This document shows positions 47,530 through 55,634 of a DNA stretch of 64,000 nt, piece by piece. Both the position numbers and the translations under genes were made by a program. Origin of the DNA: CAWABB01 sp963701735 (lineage in GTDB: Bacteria; Bacteroidota; Ignavibacteria; UBA10030; UBA6906); contig CAVPBI010000023.1 of the NCBI GenBank assembly GCA_963701735.1, positions 62,001 through 126,000 on the forward strand. The letters run 5' to 3'. Within the stretch, counting starts at the first letter, position 1. Every line of letters starts with the position of its first letter. The notes below the pieces were generated by a model. It made no database searches, was not told the origin of the DNA, and saw nothing but the letters and a program-made list of their open reading frames with translations.

Positions 47530-48355
47530 AGGTCTCTCCCTCTTCGCCCGCCTTGTCGGGCTTTCGGTGCGCGAGGCCGGGCGTAACACCATGGGGCTGA
47601 TGCTGTTCTTCGCGATCCCGGTCCTCTTCCTGGGCGTGGTGGAGATCACCGCCGGTGAAGGCATTGTGCCGGTCAAGCTCTACTACCCCGAGGAGACGCT
47701 CCAGTGCCTGCTGACGATCCGCCACGCGTGCATCGTCTTTGCAGCCGCGGCCCTGTGCGGGTTCCTGTCGGCCTACTACGCCCTCAGCCTCTTCCACCAG
47801 AACTTCGAGTACTTCCGGTTCTGCGTCTTCAGCGGCATGCATCCCGCAGTCCTCCTTGCCGGACGGTTCATCTTTCTCATCGTCCTCATCGTGCTGCTTG
47901 CGGGCGCGACGACGTTTCTCACGGGGATGCTGGTGACAATCTATCAACCCTTCGTCGTGTTCTCGGGGTTTGTCCTGATCGGCATCATCTACGGAGCCTG
48001 CGGGGGAATTGCCGGCACCATCGTGCGGGACGTGCTGGCCGCGTTTCTGGTCGTCGCCCTCCTCGCGGACCTCGACGCCGCGTGGCTGCAGAATCCCGTG
48101 TACTACACGTCCGGCCAGAACCTCGGGCTCATCCGCTGGCTGCCAGCGTTCTACCCGTGCCAGATGATTTTTGCGGGAGGCTTCACGGAGGATCCGAATC
48201 CCGCGGCGCTCCAGGGGAGCCTGCTCTACGCAGCCGTCCTCCTGTGCATACTGCTCGTCATCATTCTGTTCCGCCTCCGAGGGGTGCGACAGGGACACAT
48301 GCATCACGAACCCCCATCAGTGGCGCATCAACCGTCATCAGGAGTCCAGCCATGA
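47513..48355 (+). CDS. ABC-2-like permease
   Basis: A 280-residue membrane protein with about six transmembrane helices (GLMLFFAIPVLFLGVVEITA, FAAAALCGFLSAYYALSLFH, FIFLIVLIVLLAGATTFLTG, VVFSGFVLIGIIYGACGGIA, LLYAAVLLCILLVIILF). GTG at 47513 follows AGGAGGG and overlaps the ATPase stop by 17 bases; an ATG at 47492 is less supported. The C-terminus is hydrophilic and ends in the ATGA overlap with the next gene (ATG 48352). With the ATPase it forms a small ABC-2 exporter; the cargo is probably the product of the cluster. Confidence 0.82.
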   Translation: MNTSAKGLSLFARLVGLSVREAGRNTMGLMLFFAIPVLFLGVVEITAGEGIVPVKLYYPEETLQCLLTIRHACIVFAAAALCGFLSAYYALSLFHQNFEYFRFCVFSGMHPAVLLAGRFIFLIVLIVLLAGATTFLTGMLVTIYQPFVVFSGFVLIGIIYGACGGIAGTIVRDVLAAFLVVALLADLDAAWLQNPVYYTSGQNLGLIRWLPAFYPCQMIFAGGFTEDPNPAALQGSLLYAAVLLCILLVIILFRLRGVRQGHMHHEPPSVAHQPSSGVQP

Positions 48356-49568
48356 AACCGTCCCCGGATGTCACAATCGAGCGGCAGATCAGAGAGCATG
48401 TGCGCCGGCAGAGGGACCCGTTCTATCTCTACGATATCGATCAGATCCGGTCCGTCTGCAGGACGTTTGCCGCGATCCCGTATCCGCTGACGTCCGTGCA
48501 CTTCGCCTGCATGGCAAACGCCCATCCCTCATTCCTGTCCGTCGTCCGGGACGAGGGGTTGAACGTGTTTGTCAACTCCCTGCCCCACCTTCGCCAGGCA
48601 ATGGCCTGCGGGTTTGCCCGCCAGCAGATCGTCTTCGCGGCGTCGGCAATGGACGAGCCGACGATGTGGGAGGTCCGCACGGCGGGCGCTCTTGTCCAGC
48701 TCGATTCGCTCAACCAGGTCTCCCTCTGGCAGCGCCTTTTTCCCGACACCCCCTTCGGCATCCGGTGCAACATCGGAGAGCTCGTGGAACCACGCAACAC
48801 GCGAGGCGGATATTTCATCGGGAAGGAAAGCCGGCTCGGCCTGACGCCGCCCGAAATGATGAGCCTCTCGGGGAACGCCCGGGTGACAGACCTCCATCTC
48901 TATGTCGGAACCGATATCTGCTCGATCCGGTACTTCACCGAGTGCTACACATCCCTCGCGACTTCGCGCCGGCATTTCCGGCACTCGAGGCCCTCGATTT
49001 TGGGGGAGGCTTCGGCCTGTCGGGCGAGGATGGGGCGGACTTCGACTTCAGAGAATACGGAGGTATGGCTGCCTCGCTGATGCAGCGTGTATCCGCAGAT
49101 CTCGGGAGGCCGATCCGGATGATCCTGGAACCGGGAAGAATCATCGGCGCCAGGGCCGGCTGGTTCGTCTGCAGGGTGACAGACGTGAAACACCGCAGCG
49201 GACGTCAGCTCGTGGGAGTCAACGCATCCTCGACGCAGTTCCCACGCCCATTGCTGTACCCGGATTCGGCACGGCATCCGGTCACGCTGCTTCACGTTGA
49301 TCCCCACGTAAACGGAAAGCCGTACCTCCCGAGCTCCGTCTATGGTTGCTCGACCTATTCACGGGACTTCCTGGCCCGCGACGTCATGCTCCCGCAGGCA
49401 TCCCTGGGCGACATCGTCGTCCTGGGCGAGGCCGGCTGTTACTGCGCGGCAGCACATTCACATTTCCTGGGATTTCCCCAGGCGAAGGAGATATTCTATG
49501 ATCGCGAAGCAGATTCACGACCGGAGCGGGTTGAAGACCTTCTTCGCACTGCCGGAGCGCATCTATAA
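48352..49568 (+). CDS. Fold-III PLP decarboxylase-like protein lacking the Schiff-base Lys, frameshifted
   Basis: About 405 residues in two frames joined near 48953. The family is the alanine racemase-like Orn/DAP/Arg decarboxylase group: N-terminal DPFYLYDIDQIRSVCRTFAA, GTDICSIRYF, DFGGGFGLSGEDGADF, EPGRIIGARAGWFVC and C-terminal GEAGCYCAAAHSHFLGFP. At the site of the usual VKAN lysine (Y-x-V-K-A-N) the sequence is FACMANAHP, with Met54 encoded by ATG. Without Lys the enzyme cannot form the usual internal aldimine, so it may be inactive, bind PLP differently, or decarboxylate by another route. It overlaps the permease by 4 bases and the next gene by 71 bases. The frame change may be an assembly indel; the Met change is not. 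Confidence 0.75.
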
Positions 49569-50592
49569 GGGAAACCCGTGCTTCCGGCCGACGGAAGGGT
49601 CGTTGACCCGGCTCCTGATCGAAGGGCCGACCGTGTTTCACCGGCACGCGACCGTGCTTCCTCACCTGCTCTGGGAAGACGGCGCATCGGTCGGCAGGTG
49701 TGCACTGATCCATGACCGGAACATGCCGGAGTTTGTCCAGGTCGCATTCTTCGAGGCGCTTCCGGATCAGACTGGTGTGGTCGAAGCCCTGTGCGGCGCC
49801 GCCCGCTCCATGCAGACCGGCGCCAGGAAACTGCTTATCGGCATCAACGGACACCTCAACTACGGAGCGGGGATTCTGCTCGACCGGTTCGACCAACCGC
49901 CCACCTTCGGCCTTCCGTACAATCCCCCGTACTATGCGGACTATTTCGCGGGATTGTTCTGCCGCAAGAGCGTCTCGTTCCGATTTCCCCTGAAAGGGAT
50001 CTTCGACTGGGCTCGCAGCGCGGCCGGGACATTCGACACCGGCGGGGTGACCGTCCGGTTCCTGAACAAACGGCAGCTCCGGAGGGACATCGAGCTCTAC
50101 ACGCACATCGACAACAACACATTCTCGAACACTCCCTACTGGTACTGGTCGAACCGGGAACCGGAGGAGAACTATGAGCTCTTTCACCCGTTCCGCCATC
50201 TCATGAAGGAAGAAGATCTTCTGTTTGCGGAAAAGGACGGAAAGCCTGTCGGCTTCCTCCTCTGGTATCCGGATTTCAACGGGCTCGTGCCACCCGGGCG
50301 CGACATCAACCTTTTCCATCTCCTGCGGTACACGATCGCAAACCCGCTTCGCGCAACCCGGCTGGCGGAAGCAGCGGTGCTTCCGGAATATCGCCGGCTT
50401 CCCGTCGTGGCGACGCTCCTCCTGAAATCTCTCCCGGAGGTGGAGGCACGGGGGTATGAAACGTGCGAGGGCGGCTTCATCTTCGAGGAGAACCACGCGT
50501 CCGTCGCGATGACACAGCGCTATGTCATGAGGGGCACCGGACAGCGGCCGGACCCGTATCGCCACTATGGCATGTTCGAGGCAGAGCTGTGA
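49498..50592 (+). CDS. YghO-like GNAT-family acyltransferase
   Basis: A 364-residue protein. The N-terminal half (about 10-160) has LKTFFALPERIYKGNPCFRP, HDRNMPEFVQVAFFEALPDQ and LLIGINGHLNYGAGILLDRF, and the C-terminal half carries GFLLWYPDFNGLVPPG and AVLPEYRRLPVVATLLLKSL, matching the pattern of the YghO family (an ALPD-N and NGRL-PFG-like region followed by a GNAT acetyl-CoA binding loop). Such proteins transfer an acyl group to an amine. ATG 49498 has GAAGGAG upstream; its first codons lie inside the decarboxylase frame. Its stop overlaps the next GTG. Substrate unknown; a role in N-acylation of the cluster product is inference. Confidence 0.7.
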   Translation: MIAKQIHDRSGLKTFFALPERIYKGNPCFRPTEGSLTRLLIEGPTVFHRHATVLPHLLWEDGASVGRCALIHDRNMPEFVQVAFFEALPDQTGVVEALCGAARSMQTGARKLLIGINGHLNYGAGILLDRFDQPPTFGLPYNPPYYADYFAGLFCRKSVSFRFPLKGIFDWARSAAGTFDTGGVTVRFLNKRQLRRDIELYTHIDNNTFSNTPYWYWSNREPEENYELFHPFRHLMKEEDLLFAEKDGKPVGFLLWYPDFNGLVPPGRDINLFHLLRYTIANPLRATRLAEAAVLPEYRRLPVVATLLLKSLPEVEARGYETCEGGFIFEENHASVAMTQRYVMRGTGQRPDPYRHYGMFEAEL

Positions 50593-51603
50593 ACAGGGAG
50601 ATTGACAGGGTCGAGCATGCCGAGGAACTTCCGGAGCAGTGGGACGCTCTGACCTCCGATTACTATCAGACGCGCGAGTTCCTCAGCCACTGCCAGGCGT
50701 ACAATCCTTGCCGGCAGCGGTATTATCTCTATTCGGAAAGCGGTTCCCTCAGGGCCGGTGCGGTCGTCTATACGATCCGCCTCGACCTGTTCACGTACCG
50801 CGGCGTCAGCAGCCCCGTGACGACGCAGATCATCGGCATCCCCGCGTCCGTTTCTTCGGCCGGGCTCACGGGAGACCCGGCGCTCCACGGGGAATTCCTC
50901 GCCCGGATCCTCGCGTATGAGCCGGGACTTGTCGCATGCCTCAATCTCGACGGCGTCCCCCCGGGCTCCCCGATGTTTCCCGGTCGGACGTGGCCGGATA
51001 TCGTCCTGGCAAACCGGTTCTCGTCCTGGGAGGAGTACATCTCAGCGCTGCGGTCGGACTACCGGAGGAGACTGATGCGGGTGCTGGCCGACACCTCCGG
51101 GCTTTGAGATCCAACGCTCGTCATGCCGGGCGTTCACGAACGAAATGCACCGGCTGTACCTCAACGTGCTCAGCAGGAGCGAGGGTAAGCTGGAACGCCT
51201 TGACGCCCCGTTCTTCCAGAACCTGCCCGCCTCGTTCTGTCTGACGACGTATGCGGCCGGAGGCACAGTCCGGGGGTGGACCATCACCGCAAGGGACAGG
51301 GAACGGAACCGGTTCTATTTCTTTCTTGGCGGGCAGGAATACACCGGTGACCCGAAGACTCTGTACCTGGTGAAGCTGCTCGACATCATCAGGACAGGTA
51401 TCGGACTCGGGTCGTCCACGATCGATCTCGGGCAGAGCGCGGAAATTCCGAAGATGCGGCTGGGGGGCCGGCCCCGCGAGAAGTACATGCTGGCCTACCA
51501 CCACCGCCCTCTCCAGAAGTCCCTGTTGCGGGCCGGCATGGGCGCCCTGTCCTATCGCAAGCGCTTTCCCGAAATGCACGTGTTCAGGGGGAATGGATCA
51601 TGA
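50589..51603 (+). CDS. FemAB/GNAT-like transferase, frameshifted
   Basis: One frame from GTG 50589 reads to about 51100 and ends in LMRVLADTSGL; the frame that continues to 51603 picks up GFEIQRSSCRAFTNEMHRLY. Removing one G near 51100 joins them into about 338 residues. The protein has the look of the FemAB/GNAT-6 group: WDALTSDYYQTREFLSHCQA, SWEEYISALRSDYRRRLMR, LGGQEYTGDPKTLYLVKLLD, GLGSSTIDLGQSAEIPKMRL. FemAB relatives transfer an amino acid from tRNA or an acyl group onto an amine. It overlaps the following gene by an ATGA. The role in the cluster is inference. Confidence 0.65.
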
Positions 51604-52992
51604 AGATCCTCTTCGTTCGCCCGCGTCCGTCGCCCGAGACCATCGGGCTTCAGCATGTCATGATCGTCGAACCGCTGGAGCTTGAGGTCCTGGCTGCGCT
51701 GGTCGGCCCAGGGGACACCCCGGTGATCCTGGACATGATCCTGGAGAAGCAATCATTCTCGTCCCTCCTCCGCCGCGAGAATCCCGATGTCCTCTGCGTC
51801 ACCGGATACATTACCCACGTCGGCATCATGCTGGAGTACTGCGCGAGCGCAAGGAAGTGGGATCCGCGGATCCGGACCGTCGTGGGAGGCGTGCATTGCG
51901 AGGTCTGTCCCGGCGACCTCGACCATCCCTCCGTGGATTTCCGCGTCGTCCGTAATGCCGCGGTCGTCTTCCCGCTCCTCCTGAATCACATCCGCGGCGA
52001 AGGCGGGATCCCGAAAGGCGTGCTCGTGCCGGGAGAGCGGGCCGACGCATCCAGCCTCCCTCCGTTCGACTTCGCCGCTCCCCTCCCTCTCCGTTCGTTG
52101 ACGGAGCGTTACCGCAACCGCTACTTCTACATCTTCCACGATCGCGTCGCGCTGTTGAAGACCGCTTTCGGCTGCCCCTACAAGTGCACGTTCTGTTTCT
52201 GCCGCGCGATCACACAGGGCCGGTACGTGGAGCGGCCGCTCGAGGACGTCATGACCGAGCTCGAAGCGATCAGGGAACGGGAGATCTACATCGTGGACGA
52301 CGACTTCCTCGTGGACCGGGCACGCGTCCTCGCATTCATCGGTGAGAACCGGCGCAGGGGCCTGGACAAGCAGTACCTGCTGTACGGCAGGGCCGACTTC
52401 ATCGCCCGGAACCCCGACGTGATACAGCGAATTCAAGTCCGTCGGGCTCGCCACCGTGATCGTCGGGTTCGAATCGTTCTTTGAAGAAGAACTGGAGCTG
52501 TACAACAAGGGTACAGACGTCACGGTCAATCGCGACGCCATGCAGGTCTTGCGGAACAGCGGCGTCGACTGTTACGCGACCGTGATCATCCCCCCGGATT
52601 GGGACAGCCGGCGGTTCGCCGAATGCGGGGCCATCATGAAGTCCCTGGGCATTCACTACGTGAATCTGCAGCCGCTCACCCCGCTGCCAGGGACGGGGTT
52701 CGCGGTCGACGGGAACCGGCTCGTGATCGGGCGCGGGGATTACCCCCGGTGGGACCTTGCCCACGTATCGCTGCGGCCGGAGCATATGACATTGCCGCAG
52801 TTCTACAAGGCCATCGTGCAGCTATACAATCAGGTCCTGTTTCAGCCTGCCGTGCTCCGGGAATACCTTCGGCGGTACCGGCTGAGCCAGATCTGGAAGC
52901 TGACCGCCGGGACCTACCGCGTCCGGCGGCAGTACATCCGGAAGATGAAAGAGGCGAAGAACGGAGCCTCCAGGGAGGCCATCCATGCCTAA
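51600..52992 (+). CDS. Cobalamin-binding radical SAM protein 1, frameshifted
   Basis: About 463 residues in two frames joined near 52430 (DVIQR, then EFKSVGLATVIVGFESFFEE). The N-terminal half is a B12-binding-type domain (MKILFVRPRPSPETIGLQHV, VVGGVHCEVCPGD), and the radical SAM core has CPYKCTFC (Cys192, Cys196, Cys199) for the [4Fe-4S] cluster that cleaves SAM, then YIVDDDFLVDRARVLAFIGE. This class commonly performs methyl transfer to unreactive carbons or other radical rearrangements. Start ATG 51600 overlaps the previous stop. The last 8 bases overlap the next gene. It has the lowest family similarity of the four at the C-terminus, so function is open. Confidence 0.75.
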
Positions 52993-54307
52993 GATTCTGT
53001 TCATACAGCCGACGCAGTACGGCACAGACGGAAAGCTGTGCAAGCAGAAGAGGATCTATCTTCCGGGGCTGGTGTTTCCGCTCCTGGCGGCTCTGACACC
53101 GCCCCACTGGAAGGTCGAGGTCAGGATCGAAGTTGTCGACGACATCGAGTACGAGACGGACGCGGACATCGTGGGAATCGGGTCGATGGGCTACGCCACG
53201 CTGCGGGGTCTGGCCGTGGCACGGGAGTTTCGCGCCCGCGGAAAGACGGTGGTCATGGGCGGCTACATGGCGTCCATGATGCCATCGTACGTGAGAGAGA
53301 GCGTCGACTCCGTCGTCATCGGCGATGCCGAGATTTCGTTCCCCCAACTCATCGACGATTTCGAACGCACCGGCACCGTCAGGCCTATCTACGACAATCC
53401 CGTCACCTCTCTTGCCGGGCTCCCCATCCCACGCTACGAACTTCTCCTCGAGAAGAAGATTGGCGGCATGCTTCCCGTGCAGGCGGGTCGCGGTTGCGTC
53501 CACAGCTGCAGCTTCTGCTCGATCGCGTGCATCTACAAGGGGAGATACCTGACCCGGCCGGTGGAGGAGGTCGTCCGGGACATACGCGCGGTCCGTGATC
53601 TTGGATTGAAGCGGTTCTACCTGATCGACGACAACATCGTCTCGAACCCCCGCTACCTGGAGGAGTTATGCGAGGCGATCGAGCCGCTCAACATGACATG
53701 GGCGACGCAGTGTTCGCTCGAGCTTGCGCGTCACCCCGGGTTGCTGAACCGTGTCCGACGGTCGGGCGCGACGATGATGAGCTTCGGCGTCGAGAGCCTG
53801 TCGCAGGAAGGGCTCGACAAACTGGGCAAGACATGGCTCCGGGTTGAGCGGCACGAGCACGCCATCAGCACGATCGCGAACGCCGGCATCATGGTGTCGT
53901 CCGAGATGATGGTCGGTCTTGACGGCGAAACCGAGGAGAGCATCCGCGCGACCGCTGCATTCGTGAACGCGCTCCGGATCCCCATTCCGCGGTTCTATAT
54001 CCTGACGCCGATGCCGGGGAGCAGGCTGTTCGACGAGTACAAGGCCGCGGGGAGGCTTGCGACGGAGGACTTCAGCAAGTACAGCGGTGCGCAGGCCGTG
54101 CATCGCCCGGACCATCTCTCGCCTGAACGATTGACGGAGTTGTACTGGTGGCTCTACCGAACGGTCTTTACGAGGTGGGCGGTCTTGCGGAGGACACTGC
54201 TCCACCCGATGGCGCTCCGGCAGCCGAGGGCTTTTCTCTTTGCCTTCTTCGTCAACCTCCACTACCGGCGCTACATCAGGAGGCGCGTACCTCCGAACAT
54301 TCTCTGA
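52985..54307 (+). CDS. Cobalamin-binding radical SAM protein 2
   Basis: A 440-residue intact member. The N-terminal B12-binding domain has PKILFIQPTQYGTDGKLCKQ, VGIGSMGYATLRGLAVAREF and VVMGGYMASMMPSYVRESVD. The radical SAM motif is CVHSCSFC (Cys171, Cys175, Cys178), followed by GLKRFYLIDDNIVSNPRYLE and SFGVESLSQEGLDKLGKTW. The C-terminal region (RWAVLRRTLLHPMALRQPRA) is basic and hydrophobic. GGAGGCC precedes the ATG, which overlaps the previous gene by 8 bases. Such enzymes usually methylate an sp2/sp3 carbon or a phosphinate; no substrate can be read here. Confidence 0.88.
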   Translation: MPKILFIQPTQYGTDGKLCKQKRIYLPGLVFPLLAALTPPHWKVEVRIEVVDDIEYETDADIVGIGSMGYATLRGLAVAREFRARGKTVVMGGYMASMMPSYVRESVDSVVIGDAEISFPQLIDDFERTGTVRPIYDNPVTSLAGLPIPRYELLLEKKIGGMLPVQAGRGCVHSCSFCSIACIYKGRYLTRPVEEVVRDIRAVRDLGLKRFYLIDDNIVSNPRYLEELCEAIEPLNMTWATQCSLELARHPGLLNRVRRSGATMMSFGVESLSQEGLDKLGKTWLRVERHEHAISTIANAGIMVSSEMMVGLDGETEESIRATAAFVNALRIPIPRFYILTPMPGSRLFDEYKAAGRLATEDFSKYSGAQAVHRPDHLSPERLTELYWWLYRTVFTRWAVLRRTLLHPMALRQPRAFLFAFFVNLHYRRYIRRRVPPNIL

Positions 54308-54325
54308 CACCGAGCGAAGAAACGC

Positions 54326-55624
54326 ATGCGACTCATGCTCATACGGCCCGGATTCGGCGACATCATTGAGGGATACCGTCTCAATGACGGGAAGATGGAG
54401 CCGCTCCAGCTCGGCATCATCGCCGCGCTGACGCCGCCGGATGTGGAAGTGGAGATGTTCGACGAGCGCGTCGAGCCGATCCCGGTCGATCGCCCGGCGG
54501 ACCTCGTCGCGATCACGGTGGATTCGATCACGGCGCGGCGGGCGTACGCACTCAGCAAGGAATTCCGCGCCCGGGGAATCCCGGTCGTCCTGGGCGGCAT
54601 GCACGTGACGCTGCTCCCCGACGAAGCCTCCGCCCATGCCGATGCGATAGTGATTGGCGACGCCGAACCGGTCTGGGAGCAGGTCGTGGCCGACGCCAGG
54701 ATGGGAACCATGCGCCCGGTCTATTCGGGACCATTCGGGGAACCGCAGCAGGGGGTCATTCCCCGGCGGGATCTTTTCCGCGGAAAAGGATATCTCCCGG
54801 TGTCCATCGTCCAGTTCAGCCGCGGGTGTCCTTTCAACTGCTCCTTCTGCGCGGTCGCCAGGTTCTTCGGAAGCTCCCACCTGTGCAGGCGGGTCGAGGA
54901 CGTGGTCAGAGAGATCGAACGCGACAACCTCCGTTTCGTCCTCTTCGCCGACGACAATCTGACCGCGAACAGAGAGGCTGCGAAGGAGCTCTGCAGGGCG
55001 CTTCGGCCTCTCAGGATTCGCTGGGCGAGCCAGGTCAGCGTCGACCTCGTTCAGGATACGGAGTTGCTGGAACTCATGGCGGAGAGCGGCTGCATGGGTC
55101 AGCTCATCGGATTCGATTCCATCAACCCGACGTCGCTGCGCTGGATGAACAAGGTGCCGAACCTCCGGCATCTGGACCACTACCACACAGCCGTCGAGCG
55201 GCTTCGCGAGTTCGGCTTCCAGGTCTGGGCGTCGTTCATGCTCGGGAATGACTACGACTCGCGGCAGTGCATCGAAGACACCGTGAGGTTCGCCATTGCA
55301 AGCAAATTCACGCTCGCGTTCTTTCATCTCCTTGTTCCATATCCCGGAACTCGCCTCTACGAGGAGCTCCGACGCGCGGGCCGGCTGCTGTACGACGGAG
55401 CGTGGTGGACCCACCCCGACTTCCGCTACAACACCGCAACGTTTGTCCCGAAGCAGATGTCCGCTGCCGAATTGGCCGAGATCACCGTCTGGGCAAACCG
55501 GGAATTCTACAGCGCGCGGTCCATCCTGAGCCGGACGTTCGACACCAAGACGAATCTCAACTCCATCGTGAAATTCCTGCTCTATGTCCGGTTCAATATC
55601 CTGGTCAGGGACACAAGCACCTGA
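54326..55624 (+). CDS. Cobalamin-binding radical SAM protein 3
   Basis: A 432-residue intact protein. N-terminal B12-type domain: MRLMLIRPGFGDIIEGYRLN, PLQLGIIAALTPPDVEVEMF, PVVLGGMHVTLLPDEASAHA. Radical SAM motif: CPFNCSFC (Cys168, Cys172, Cys175). The later part has LRFVLFADDNLTANREAAKE, LIGFDSINPTSLRWMNK and FHLLVPYPGTRLYEELRRAG, typical of radical SAM proteins that end in a tRNA-modifying-like or HpnP-like tail. It starts 18 bases after the previous stop, keeping the cluster on one transcript. Confidence 0.88.
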   Translation: MRLMLIRPGFGDIIEGYRLNDGKMEPLQLGIIAALTPPDVEVEMFDERVEPIPVDRPADLVAITVDSITARRAYALSKEFRARGIPVVLGGMHVTLLPDEASAHADAIVIGDAEPVWEQVVADARMGTMRPVYSGPFGEPQQGVIPRRDLFRGKGYLPVSIVQFSRGCPFNCSFCAVARFFGSSHLCRRVEDVVREIERDNLRFVLFADDNLTANREAAKELCRALRPLRIRWASQVSVDLVQDTELLELMAESGCMGQLIGFDSINPTSLRWMNKVPNLRHLDHYHTAVERLREFGFQVWASFMLGNDYDSRQCIEDTVRFAIASKFTLAFFHLLVPYPGTRLYEELRRAGRLLYDGAWWTHPDFRYNTATFVPKQMSAAELAEITVWANREFYSARSILSRTFDTKTNLNSIVKFLLYVRFNILVRDTST

Positions 55625-55634
55625 TGACAACGCC

